From contig DBEP01000104.1 of assembly GCA_002294045.1 (NCBI GenBank), forward strand, positions 25,822 to 70,522: DNA of 44,701 bases. The letters are read 5' to 3'. Positions within the stretch are counted from its first letter, which is position 1. Each line of letters starts with the position of its first letter. A program made the position numbers and the translations under genes. The notes beneath the pieces were generated by a model. The model was not told where the DNA came from. It searched no databases and saw nothing but the letters and a program-made list of their open reading frames with translations. Shown here one piece after another: positions 8,392-15,850 of this stretch. Source of the stretch: Lachnoclostridium sp. UBA903 (GTDB lineage: Bacteria > Bacillota > Clostridia > Lachnospirales > Lachnospiraceae).

Positions 8392-8640
8392 TTATTTATT
8401 AATTATTTCAATATTATACAGTTCCTTTGGTATATACCCTGTAAATCCAAGCAATTCATATTTAAGCAGCGCTGATTTTACCATGGCTAAGGACAAAAGA
8501 CGCAGAGCGGCACTTTGGTTTCTCAAATATTCTATCCCGGCATCGTCTCCATAGACAGTTATTTGGTCTAATCGTTCCATTATCATTTCGTTTAAATAGT
8601 CCCATAGTACTTCGTATGTTTTAAGGTTGCCGTCTTTGTT
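8392..8640 (-). pseudogene. unrecognised gene fragment (C-terminal remnant)
   Basis: The frame is open from a stop at 8643-8641 to the stop at 8392 (82 codons), with credible protein-like sequence (TYEVLWDYLNEM, AALRLLSLAMVKSALL, GFTGYIPKELYN). The first ATG (8586) has no ribosome site and lies inside the conserved-looking part. I read it as the 3' end of a gene that lost its front, 22 bp upstream of the BlaR1-stub gene. The family is not recognised; a small real gene from the ATG at 8586 cannot be excluded. Confidence 0.4.
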
Positions 8641-9318
8641 TTATATAGCTAAAACGGAATGCGCTTATCCAATCATAACCATACGATAGACCGTATCATT
8701 ATACCACGTCCGCAAGCTCCCATGGTATGCGGCATTTTTGACGTTGATGCGCACTCACTTTGTTTGATGCGGGTATAATCTCTTGCGATATTATTATACC
8801 ATAAATTACTGCAAAAGAAAGAGCGAATCCAAATGCGTCCTGACCTGGCCGGTGCTTTCAACAACTTTTATGGGTGACGAAGTTCGCGGCACAAAACATG
8901 ATGTGGGGAATGCTATATAAAATCAGGCAGCGGGATTTGGGGCCTCCTCAACAAGCATTTTGTGCCGGCTTCGGCAAGGCCAGAGACGATCAAAAAACGG
9001 AAGTGTGTATACACTTCCTATGCTATGTATCGTTTCTTTTCCCTCAATACCTACAACGACAGATCGAGTTGTATAGGAACATGTTAAATAAATATAACTT
9101 TTATAAAGTTAAATACAATTTATTTTTTGATTTTCAGAGGTTTTCCAACAGCTCCAACTTAGCACGATTTTGCAGGGTTTTGGAGATGATTTCTATAAAC
9201 CTGATTTTATGTTTTTTAGCTGAACACCAAACAGGGCAAATGTATCGACACCTGCCCTGCTATGGGAAATCCTTCTTATCCATAGTTATTTATTCATAAG
9301 TAACGGGTAATCTCAACT
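8641..9318. other. 678-bp stretch without a supportable gene
   Basis: Short frames on both strands look like noise. The DNA is locally richer in GC (8650-9000) than its neighbours and holds several hairpins: GGTATAAT/ATTATACC (8772-8800), GGCACAAAA/TTTTGTGCC (8888-8966), GGAAGTGT/ACACTTCC (8999-9018, four-base loop) and CAGGGCA/TGCCCTG (9232-9259). The last could serve as a weak terminator for the minus-strand reductase gene. The pattern suits debris of a lost element. Confidence 0.4.
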
Positions 9319-9975
9319 TTATACTGCTCCGTTTAGACAGCCTTTTACAACGAGCCTTGTAAGAAGTGCAGAATGTCCCTTCTGCCCAATCTCTCCGGGC
9401 TGGCGGTCAAATATCTGATCCACAAATTGTGTTGCTTCTTCTAAATATTGTTTCCTTACTTCATCACTGACAACAGGTACTGATGCAAAGAATTTCGTAG
9501 CCACATCTACGAATCCCGTCATACCAAAAAGACTGTCCATCACAAGATGAATCGCATCATACTGCCCGGTCATTTCCAAATACGGGTCATTCACACCATT
9601 TGTAAAAAGTGAAAATACCCTTTTCCCTTGGAGTTTACCGACGCCCGTATGGTCATAGGCGAAACCGGTTATAAATACCTTATCAAAATAAGCTTTCAGA
9701 AAACCGGGCATTGCCGCAAACCAGACAGGCGCGATTGTAACGATTGCATCTGACCAGAGAACATCAGCCTGTTCCTGCTTCACCTCATCTGAATAGACCT
9801 TAGTTTTTGTGGCCGCTAAATCGTCTGGCCGCATAACGGGATCAAAATTCATTTTTACGAGATCCTTTACCTTAACGGTTGCCCCCCTGCTTTCCAACCG
9901 GGACACGACCGTGTCCAGTAACCCTTTGCAAAAGCTTCCATCATAGGGGTGTGCGTATACAACAACTACATTCAT
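9319..9975 (-). CDS. NAD(P)H-dependent quinone/flavin oxidoreductase, flavodoxin-like fold (copy 1)
   Basis: 218 residues, Flavodoxin_2 family (NQO1/MdaB/KefF type). It has the N-terminal flavin phosphate loop VVYAHPYDGSFCKGLLD (residues 4-20), IVTIAPVWFAAMPGFLKAYFDKVF, the substrate/flavin region, and GKRVFSLFTNG. Family members carry out two-electron reduction of quinones or other electrophiles with FMN/FAD. AAAGGAGG precedes the ATG. It is a close paralogue of the gene at 10085-10741 (identical first 22 residues), in tandem and on the same strand 109 bp downstream. The HxlR regulator lies upstream of the pair. Confidence 0.9.
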   Translation of the reverse strand: MNVVVVYAHPYDGSFCKGLLDTVVSRLESRGATVKVKDLVKMNFDPVMRPDDLAATKTKVYSDEVKQEQADVLWSDAIVTIAPVWFAAMPGFLKAYFDKVFITGFAYDHTGVGKLQGKRVFSLFTNGVNDPYLEMTGQYDAIHLVMDSLFGMTGFVDVATKFFASVPVVSDEVRKQYLEEATQFVDQIFDRQPGEIGQKGHSALLTRLVVKGCLNGAV

Positions 9976-10084
9976 TTCATATCCTCCTTTATTTTTTTAA
10001 ATAACATGCTACACTGCATACGAGGTAATTATACTGTTCTGCTGATAACTGACATGATTGCGGTTATTTGACCGCCCCGCATTT

Positions 10085-10741
10085 TCATACTTTTCCGTTC
10101 AGATACCCTTGCATATGAAGCCTGGTAGTTAGACCACCATTTCCAACTTGACCAACTTCTCCAGGCTGGCAGTCAATAATCTGATCCACGAATTGAGTTG
10201 CTTCGGATAAATACTGTTTCCTTTTTTCATCAGAAACAATAGGCACAGACGGATAGAATTTGGTGGCAACATCTATGAATCCTACGCTACCGAAAAGATT
10301 GTCCAAAGTAAGATTAATGCACTCATATTGACCTGCCATATCCAGATACGGGTCATTTGAACCGAATGTAAAAAGTGAAAATACCCTTTTCCCTTTATGT
10401 TTACCACCAACTCCTACATCATAAGCGAATTTTGTCATAAACACCTTGTCAAAATAACCTTTGAGGAAGCCGGGCAATGTCCCGAACCAAACAGGAGCAA
10501 TTGTAACGATTGCATCCGACCAAAGAACATCCTCCTGTTCCCGCTTCACCACATCTGTATAGATCTCGGTGCTTGCGGCTTTTAAATCCTCCGGCTGCAT
10601 AACGGCATCAAATTTCATTTTTACAAGGTCTTTTACCTTAACGGTGGCACCTCTGCTTTGCAAGTGGGATGTGACAGTGTCCAATAATCCTTTGCAAAAG
10701 CTTCCATCATAGGGGTGCGCGTATACAACAACTACATTCAT
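10085..10741 (-). CDS. NAD(P)H-dependent quinone/flavin oxidoreductase, flavodoxin-like fold (copy 2)
   Basis: 218 residues, same family and length as its tandem neighbour, differing mainly in the middle (VGVGGKHKGKRVFSLFTFG, SVGFIDVATKFYPSVP). Motifs: AHPYDGSFCKGLLD at residues 8-21 and VWFGTLPGFLKGYFDKVF. The start has AAAGGAG nine bases upstream. Its promoter region (10742-10925) holds a candidate HxlR operator and an 11-bp direct repeat; the HxlR gene follows at 10926. HxlR regulators next to such reductases usually respond to quinones, aldehydes or other electrophiles (known for YodB/HypR), so a detoxification role is inferred. Confidence 0.9.
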   Translation of the reverse strand: MNVVVVYAHPYDGSFCKGLLDTVTSHLQSRGATVKVKDLVKMKFDAVMQPEDLKAASTEIYTDVVKREQEDVLWSDAIVTIAPVWFGTLPGFLKGYFDKVFMTKFAYDVGVGGKHKGKRVFSLFTFGSNDPYLDMAGQYECINLTLDNLFGSVGFIDVATKFYPSVPIVSDEKRKQYLSEATQFVDQIIDCQPGEVGQVGNGGLTTRLHMQGYLNGKV

Positions 10742-10810
10742 TTAATAATCTCCTTTCGATAAGTTATTTATTTCACAATTACACAATAACATATACCATT
10801 TTAATAGTTA

Positions 10811-10850
10811 AGTACGCAATTTGATGGTACTTAGTAGTATTGATGGTACT
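10811..10850. promoter_or_regulatory. candidate HxlR operator upstream of reductase copy 2
   Basis: AGTACGCAATTTGATG (10811-10826) matches motifs in front of both HxlR genes (11310-11325, 14343-14358). AGTAC and GTACT (10811-10815, 10827-10831) form an inverted repeat. TTGATGGTACT occurs twice (10821-10831, 10840-10850), 19 bp apart, about two helical turns. Confidence 0.6.
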
Positions 10851-10925
10851 ATGAAAGGAGATATTTTCAATAGAATGGCACAGTACAGCCAATTTCCATG
10901 CTCTAACCTTTTTTCAGATACTAAA

Positions 10926-11264
10926 TTATTTATTCAAAATATCCAGATTAAGCTTTCCCCAATGATTCATTTGTTCTATGATTGGAAAAAAGTCTTTTCC
11001 CGTAGGCGTTAATGAATATTCTACTTTTGGCGGAACCTCCTTATAAACTTCGCGGTGGATAAAATTATCCTTTTCAAGCTCCCGCAATTGTTTTGTAAGC
11101 ATCGTTTGCGTTATGTTAGGAAATAGCTTCTGCAACTCATTAAACCTTTTTGTTTCTTCACTTAATACCCAAAGTATCATAATTTTCCATTTGCCTCCGA
11201 TGACCTGCTGAACCAATTCCAAAGGGCAGCACATACTATTGTTTTTGTTTTCTAATGTACTCAT
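10926..11264 (-). CDS. HxlR-family winged-helix regulator (copy 1)
   Basis: 112 residues from the ATG at 11264, chosen for TAGGAGG six bases upstream; the longer frame adds an implausible leader. The HxlR domain is complete: CCPLELVQQVIGGKWKIMIL, RFNELQKLFPNITQTMLTKQ (recognition helix), then VPPKVEYSLTPTGK. Cys11 and Cys12 (counting from this start, in SMCCPLE) correspond to the conserved N-terminal cysteine that senses electrophiles in YodB/HypR. It stands between the reductase pair (same strand, downstream) and a divergent radical SAM gene, so it probably controls both. It is nearly identical to the copy at 13962-14297. Confidence 0.92.
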   Translation of the reverse strand: MSTLENKNNSMCCPLELVQQVIGGKWKIMILWVLSEETKRFNELQKLFPNITQTMLTKQLRELEKDNFIHREVYKEVPPKVEYSLTPTGKDFFPIIEQMNHWGKLNLDILNK

Positions 11265-11309
11265 AAAACCTCCTAATCTCATAATAGTATCATAAATAAT
11301 AGTATATAT

Positions 11310-11325
11310 CATTAAACTGCGTACT
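11310..11325 (-). promoter_or_regulatory. candidate HxlR operator, HxlR copy 1 / radical SAM spacer
   Basis: The minus strand reads AGTACGCAGTTTAATG, matching 14 of 16 positions with the site before reductase copy 2. It sits in the divergent spacer between HxlR copy 1 and the first radical SAM gene. Confidence 0.55.
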
Positions 11326-11419
11326 TTTATTTTTTTTAAGTATATGATAGCATAATAGCAAGCAATTATCAATGGTCAGATTTTTTTAAGGAAGATTTTA
11401 ATATCTGGAGGTATAAATT

Positions 11420-12307
11420 ATGAGATATGAAGGAGACATTTACAGACCGGGTCCTACGGAGAATAATAGTTATCTATTACAGGTAACATTGGGGTGTTCG
11501 CACAATAAATGTACCTTTTGCAGCTTTTATAAAGATAAGCCATTTAGAGTACGTCCGTATGAAGAATTAGAAGAAGATATTATGATGGCGCGCAACTATT
11601 ATAAATATGTACCGAGCGTTTTTCTGTGTGACGGCAATGTAACGTGCCTGAGCATGGATCGATTGAGGCCAATCTTGCAGAAGATAAAGGAGGTATTCCC
11701 CGAATCCGCTCACACGAATATGTTTGGCCGTTATAGTGATGTTTACAGAAAAACAGTGGATGAACTCAAGGAAATGAAAGAGCTCGGTGTAGAACAAATT
11801 GTTATGGGATTAGAATCCGGCAGCGATATTGTCTTATCCAAAATAAAAAAGAATTGTACTGCCGAGGAAGAGATTATAGCCGGGCAAAAAATGCATGAAG
11901 CCGGCATTGAATTGGGCACGGGTGTAATTCTCGGTCTTGGAGGAGTTGAACACTCTGAGGACCATGTCAAAGGCACCATCCGTGTACTAAATGAGATAAA
12001 TCCGCCTGTTATTGGGTTTACGGTGCTAAATCCCCAAACAGGTACACCGTTATATAATGATATTCAGTCTGGAGTTTTTGAGCTTCCAACCTACAGGCAG
12101 ATTTTTTGGGAAGAGGCTGAAATCTTAAAAGGCTTACAGCTTAAACGGCCTACGAACATCCTTACTGGGGTCTTTTTGCCCAATAACGACGTAATTTCCG
12201 GTACTTTCCCAGATGAAAAAGAGCGCCTTGTCAAGCTATCAGAAAGCAGAATGAAAAAATATCCCCAGTGGCTTGATAAGAAGCTTATTATGAATGGGCA
12301 TCTATAA
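11420..12307 (+). CDS. radical SAM protein (copy 1)
   Basis: 295 residues. The cluster motif is GCSHNKCTFCSF at about 27-38, with cysteine spacing C-x4-C-x2-C instead of the commonest C-x3-C-x2-C. The barrel follows: FLCDGNVTCLSMDRL, MGLESGSDIVL, GVILGLGGVEHSEDHV. This is the Elp3/MiaB-like barrel group (COG1032 style) found as stand-alone genes in clostridia; the reaction is not known. There is no B12-binding domain. GGAGG precedes the ATG. It is divergent from HxlR copy 1 and starts a tandem array of three copies (second broken). Confidence 0.9.
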   Translation: MRYEGDIYRPGPTENNSYLLQVTLGCSHNKCTFCSFYKDKPFRVRPYEELEEDIMMARNYYKYVPSVFLCDGNVTCLSMDRLRPILQKIKEVFPESAHTNMFGRYSDVYRKTVDELKEMKELGVEQIVMGLESGSDIVLSKIKKNCTAEEEIIAGQKMHEAGIELGTGVILGLGGVEHSEDHVKGTIRVLNEINPPVIGFTVLNPQTGTPLYNDIQSGVFELPTYRQIFWEEAEILKGLQLKRPTNILTGVFLPNNDVISGTFPDEKERLVKLSESRMKKYPQWLDKKLIMNGHL

Positions 12308-12445
12308 CGGTAACCTGTCCTTTTAGGTTAAATGATGTGTGGCCCATAAAAGAAGCCGCAAGATAATAAGCGGGTTGCGTTGTAAAATCACAGCGGTTTT
12401 GGGATACGGAAGTCAATGGTGAGTTTTTTTTAGGAGGTTTAATAA

Positions 12446-12849
12446 ATTGGTTTTGGAGCCAGTGCAATTCTTGGGCTTGGTGGGAAAAAATATTCAGAGG
12501 ACCATGTCAAAGAAACCATCCGTGTTCTAAATGAAATCAATTCTCCTGCGATGGGGCTTATGGTGTTAAACCCGCAAGCGGGTACTCCCCTATATGATGA
12601 TATTCAGTCGGGAGCTTTTGAACTTCCAACCGACAGGCAGATTTTCCGGGAGGAGGCTGAAATCTTAAAAGGGTTACAGGTGAAACGACCTACATTCGTC
12701 TATTCAGGGGGTTTTTTACCTGATAATAGCCAAATAATTATTGGGAATTTACCAGATGACAAAGAGCGCTTTTTAAGCGATTGAATAGCAGAGAGAAGCA
12801 TAATGCCCAGTGGCTTGATAAAAAGGTTAAGGTAGATGGACACCTATAA
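12446..12849 (+). pseudogene. radical SAM protein copy 2, 5'-deleted and frameshifted
   Basis: From 12446 the frame matches residues from about 165 onward of its neighbours (AILGLGGKKYSEDHVK, MVLNPQAGTPLYDDIQSG, FELPTDRQIFREEAEILKG) and stops at 12784. After a frameshift, AQWLDKKVKVDGHL continues to 12849. The [4Fe-4S] cysteines and the first half are missing. An intact AGGAGG at about 12431 is now joined directly to the internal fragment, so the deletion removed the start and front half. Confidence 0.85.
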
Positions 12850-12884
12850 TAATCAATGTACTAAATTTTGAGGAGGCTTAAATT

Positions 12885-13772
12885 ATGAGATATGAAGGAA
12901 AAATTTTCAGGCCCGGTCCTACAGAATACAATAGTTACCTGTTGCAGGTAACATTTGGATGTTCCCACAACAAATGTACATTTTGCAACTTTTATAAAGA
13001 TCAGCAATTCAGAGTGCGTCCATACAAAGAAGTAGAAGAAGATATTATGATGGCGCGCTCCTATTATAAAAATGTACCAAGTGTTTTTTTATGTGACGGC
13101 AATGTGACGTGCCTGAGCATGGATCGCTTGAAGCCGATCCTAACGAAGATTAAAGAGGTATTCCCCGAATCCGCTCACACCAACATGTTTGGTTCTTTCA
13201 GGGATATTTACAGAAAAACGGTGGATGAACTCAAGGAAATGAAAGCCCTTGGTGTAGAACAAATTGTTGCGGGATTAGAATCCGGCAGCGATATTGTCTT
13301 ATCAGAAATACAAAAGGGATTTACTGCCGATGAAGCAATTATAGCCGGAAAAAAGATGATCGAAGCCGGCATTGAGGTTGGCGTGGGTGTAATTCTCGGC
13401 CTTGGCGGGGCTAAGCATTCTGAGGATCATGTGAAAGGGACTATCCGTGTTCTAAATGAGATAAATTCTCCTGCTATTGGGGTTACGGTGCTAAACCCCC
13501 AAACAGACTCACCACTATATGGTGACATTCAGGCCGGAACTTTTGAGCTTCCAACCTACCGACAGATTTTTTGGGAGGAGACCGAACTTTTAAAAGGGTT
13601 GCAGGTGAAGGGGCCGTCAATCTTCCGTTCAGGATTCTTTTTGCCTAATGATGAAGTAATTATGGGCAATCTTCCAGATGAAAAAGAGCGCCTTATCAAG
13701 CTATCGGAAAGCAGAATGAACCGTTATCCCCAGTGGCTTGATAAAAAGGTCAGGATGAATGGGCACCTATAA
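12885..13772 (+). CDS. radical SAM protein (copy 3)
   Basis: 295 residues, the same length as copy 1 and closely similar throughout, with the same cluster motif GCSHNKCTFCNF (C-x4-C-x2-C) and GLESGSDIVL. Differences concentrate in the C-terminal third (GPSIFRSGFFLPNDEV versus RPTNILTGVFLPNNDV), which may define the substrate. AGGAGG lies eight bases before the ATG. It is preceded by the decayed copy 2, faces HxlR copy 2 tail to tail, and is followed by a strong terminator at 13858-13910. Confidence 0.9.
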   Translation: MRYEGKIFRPGPTEYNSYLLQVTFGCSHNKCTFCNFYKDQQFRVRPYKEVEEDIMMARSYYKNVPSVFLCDGNVTCLSMDRLKPILTKIKEVFPESAHTNMFGSFRDIYRKTVDELKEMKALGVEQIVAGLESGSDIVLSEIQKGFTADEAIIAGKKMIEAGIEVGVGVILGLGGAKHSEDHVKGTIRVLNEINSPAIGVTVLNPQTDSPLYGDIQAGTFELPTYRQIFWEETELLKGLQVKGPSIFRSGFFLPNDEVIMGNLPDEKERLIKLSESRMNRYPQWLDKKVRMNGHL

Positions 13773-13857
13773 CAGTAATCTGTCTTTTTAGGTTAAATTA
13801 TTTGAAGCCAATAAAAAAGACCGCTAGATAACAAGCGGTTTACATCGCTCATAATAC

Positions 13858-13910
13858 GGCGGTTTTGGGAAATGGACATTATCATGTATCCCAAGCCGCC
13901 ATTTTTCTTT
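13858..13910 (+). terminator. terminator after radical SAM copy 3
   Basis: GGCGG and TTGGGA (13858-13870) pair with TCCCAA and GCCGCC (13889-13900), followed by ATTTTTCTTTT. A smaller hairpin, ACCGCT/AGCGGT, precedes it at 13820-13839. The DNA after radical SAM copy 1 (12308-12420) is a diverged copy of this stretch, supporting segmental duplication. Confidence 0.75.
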
Positions 13911-13961
13911 TCTGCACCCCATTTTTCATTCTATTATTTCCTTGCTGTTCAGAATGCACAA

Positions 13962-14297
13962 TCATTTTTTTAGTAAATCTAAATTAATTCTTCCCCAATT
14001 ATTCATTTGCTCTATGATTGGAAAAAAGTCTTTTCCCATAGGCGTTAAGGAATATTCTACTTTTGGCGGAACCTCCTTATAAACTTCACGGTGGATAAAA
14101 TTATCGTTTTCAAGCTCCCTCAATTGTTTGGTAAGCATCGTTTGCGTTATGTCGGGAAATAACTTCTGCAATTCATTAAAGCGTTTCTTTTCTTCACTTA
14201 ATGCCCAAAGTATCATAATTTTCCATTTGCCTCCGATAACCTGCTGCACCAATTCCAGAGGACACACTTTGCTGTTGTGATTTTCTGATGTACTCAT
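13962..14297 (-). CDS. HxlR-family winged-helix regulator (copy 2)
   Basis: 111 residues from the ATG at 14297 (TTAGGAGG upstream). The sequence is nearly the same as copy 1 from VCPLELVQQVIGGKWKIMIL to YSLTPMGKDFFPI, with one N-terminal cysteine where copy 1 has two. It converges on radical SAM copy 3. Its upstream DNA repeats that of copy 1, including the operator-like motif and, at about 14421-14440, a TCTGGAGGAATA ribosome site that in the first unit serves a radical SAM gene. Here no such gene follows, so a fourth radical SAM copy appears to have been lost. Confidence 0.92.
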   Translation of the reverse strand: MSTSENHNSKVCPLELVQQVIGGKWKIMILWALSEEKKRFNELQKLFPDITQTMLTKQLRELENDNFIHREVYKEVPPKVEYSLTPMGKDFFPIIEQMNNWGRINLDLLKK

Positions 14298-14342
14298 AAG
14301 ACCTCCTAAAATTACAATAGTATTAATAATATTAGTATATAT

Positions 14343-14358
14343 CATAAAACTGTGTACT
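14343..14358 (-). promoter_or_regulatory. candidate HxlR operator before HxlR copy 2
   Basis: The minus strand reads AGTACACAGTTTTATG, the third instance of the motif at 10811-10826 and 11310-11325. Confidence 0.5.
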
Positions 14359-14457
14359 TTTACTTTTTCTAAGTATATGATAACATAATTGATACCAATT
14401 ATCAATAATAAATTGCAAGTATCTGGAGGAATACAGCACATGCGCACCCCCGATCAG

Positions 14458-14502
14458 TTTTTATCTCATAGGACGAACTTTCCTATAACTATGAGATAAA
14501 AA
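14458..14502. repeat. bidirectional hairpin with two alternative pairings
   Basis: TTTTTATCTCATAG (14458-14471) pairs perfectly with CTATGAGATAAAAA (14489-14502). Inside, ATAGGA (14468-14473) can instead pair with TCCTAT (14481-14486). The shared ATAG makes the two folds exclusive. The core ATAGGACGAACTTTCCTAT recurs almost exactly, on the other strand, in the hairpin at 15430-15488. Confidence 0.6.
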
Positions 14503-14504
14503 AT

Positions 14505-14526
14505 CAGGGCAGATGTTTCTGCCCTG
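14505..14526 (-). terminator. terminator of the cold-shock gene
   Basis: On the minus strand CAGGGCAGA and TCTGCCCTG (9 bp, 4-base loop) are followed by ATTTTTT, 78 bases after the cold-shock stop codon. Confidence 0.8.
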
Positions 14527-14603
14527 CAAAACTTATAATTATAGATACAAATATTCAAATGGATAAAATAATAGTACATCTTATAATCTGTTTTAATATA
14601 GAT

Positions 14604-14813
14604 TTATGCCACAGAAACATTTGCCGCTTTCATTTTTCTGTTTTTAGGATCTCTTTCAATATCAAAAGTAACCCTTTGACCTTCTGTAAGGCTCTTAAAT
14701 CCATTGGAAGAAATAGCTGAGAAATGTACAAACACATCTTCCCCGCCGTCTTCGTTAGTAATAAATCCAAATCCTTTTTGTGAGTTAAACCATTTTACTG
14801 TACCGGTATTCAT
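14604..14813 (-). CDS. csp: cold-shock protein (CspA family)
   Basis: 69 residues, the full length for the family. It carries RNP1 KGFGFI (13-18) and RNP2 VFVHF (27-31) of the nucleic-acid-binding cold-shock fold, starting GTVKWFNSQ. It acts as an RNA chaperone or antiterminator. The ATG at 14813 is chosen over 14828 because GGAGGT lies in the latter's first codons, at the right distance from 14813. The AT-rich upstream DNA (14814-15010) could hold the long leader typical of such mRNAs. The gene is monocistronic and has its own terminator at 14505-14526. Confidence 0.95.
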   Translation of the reverse strand: MNTGTVKWFNSQKGFGFITNEDGGEDVFVHFSAISSNGFKSLTEGQRVTFDIERDPKNRKMKAANVSVA

Positions 14814-15020
14814 ATTCAGTACCTCCATCTTAAAATTTGTATCTGAATAAACTAAAAAAAAGCTGACACAAATTCAAATCATTAAAAAGAACGACTTGTA
14901 ATTCAGGTCAACTCTAATAATTTATTGATTACATTATTTACAATATCACAAATTAAAATTGATGTCAACAAAAAATCTTACAATTATTTCTAAATATCTC
15001 CGGACAATTACTAATTATAA

Positions 15021-15170
15021 CGCAAGAAGAGCATATCCGTGACAACCGGCGGCAGCGTCAGGCATTTAGCCGGGCTTTTATCGGATTTGAACGGCATTGA
15101 CATTGCATTTTTGGAGCAGAAGCAGGCTACTCTTGAGGATGTATTCCTGACGCTTGTTACAGAAAAATAA
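15021..15170 (+). pseudogene. C-terminal relic of an ABC exporter ATPase
   Basis: The frame open from 15021 to the TAA at 15168-15170 encodes VTTGGSVRHLAGLLSDL, IAFLEQKQATLEDVFLTLVT and EK. This is the typical end of a DrrA-type drug-exporter ATPase (TLEDVFL before the C-terminus). Everything before about the last 45 residues, including Walker motifs, is absent. It is followed at the proper spacing by the start of a permease gene, which supports the identification. Confidence 0.75.
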
Positions 15171-15185
15171 TTCAGGAGGTAATAC

Positions 15186-15344
15186 ATGGAAAAACACACA
15201 ATACTGTACTGGAAGTTTAGCGACTATCTTGTAATGGCCGGACGTTGTATCCGTCACCTGACACGAAATGTGGATAATCTGTTGATTGTGATTATACTGC
15301 CGGTTATACTGATGCTGTTGTTGGGGCATAGAGTTTCAAACTGA
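15186..15344 (+). pseudogene. N-terminal relic of an ABC-2 exporter permease
   Basis: After TCAGGAGG an ATG opens a 52-residue frame: MEKHTILYWKFSDYLVMAGR, CIRHLTRNVDNLLIVIILPV and ILMLLLGHRVSN. This is the cytoplasmic start and first membrane helix of a DrrB-type permease, cut off at 15344. Together with 15021-15170 it shows that an ABC exporter operon was deleted at both ends, leaving the gene junction. Confidence 0.75.
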
Positions 15345-15429
15345 AGAAAATATTTTCGCCGTTTTAATGAATGTATATTTACTCAATAAATAAATCAATA
15401 AAATCCTTAGAATATGAACAGGCTTTTAA

Positions 15430-15488
15430 CGGGCCGCTTCTTTTATGCATAGGAAAGGTTCGTCCTATGCGATGAAAGAAGCAGCCCG
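15430..15488. repeat. large three-tier hairpin
   Basis: CGGGC (15430-15434) pairs with GCCCG (15484-15488), GCTTCTTT with AAAGAAGC (15436-15443, 15475-15482), and GCATAGGA with TCCTATGC (15447-15454, 15463-15470). The apical part, read on the minus strand, repeats the core of the hairpin at 14458-14502 (ATAGGACGAACC-TTTCCTAT). Confidence 0.65.
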
Positions 15489-15502
15489 CAGGATGCCCTA
15501 AA

Positions 15503-15709
15503 CTATAATATTTGTATTTTATCCGGCGCACTTTTAAAAATTTCTTCCACAGGGCATATGGCTTGCCTGCATCCGTTAGCAGGTTTATATTTGCACTCTT
15601 CCATGGCAGCTCTTACGTACTCTCCAAGCCCATCATTCTCGTATGGTATTATCACTGGTATCAGCTTTTTCTGTTCCTTGCAATAAACTTGGTAGAGTAA
15701 ATCTTTCAT
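15503..15709 (-). CDS. small cysteine-containing protein, unknown function
   Basis: 68 residues from the ATG at 15709, supported by GGGAGG seven bases upstream. The sequence is MKDLLYQVYCKEQKKLIPVI, IPYENDGLGEYVRAAMEECK, then YKPANGCRQAICPVEEIF. Four cysteines (CK, EECKY, GCRQAIC) could bind metal, but no family is recognised. There is no signal peptide or membrane helix. It is oriented like the DUF3006/ComEC-like pair but separated from it by the degenerate repeat at 15790-15848. Confidence 0.6.
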   Translation of the reverse strand: MKDLLYQVYCKEQKKLIPVIIPYENDGLGEYVRAAMEECKYKPANGCRQAICPVEEIFKSAPDKIQIL

Positions 15710-15789
15710 AAATAATCCTCCCACTAAATCATACTTCCATTATATTGCGGATTACATATCATAAATCACCTTTAGTGAAATGCTCAGAT

Positions 15790-15848
15790 AAAAGACGCTG
15801 TTTTTACGCCGTGCATCTGATTACAAGAACATGATTTTAGTCCGGCTT
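15790..15848 (+). repeat. dispersed three-hairpin element, degenerate copy
   Basis: On the plus strand AAAAGACGCTGTTTTTACGC, then CGTGCATCTGATTACAAG and AACATGATTTTAG, match the minus strand of the copy at 44380-44469 across about 45 bases. The stems are largely broken. It lies immediately 3' of the DUF3006 gene. Confidence 0.65.
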
Positions 15849-15850
15849 AT

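Noticed and set aside
8673..9299. Short frames on both strands of the gene-free patch
   Set aside because: No ribosome sites, unusual amino-acid composition and no family resemblance.
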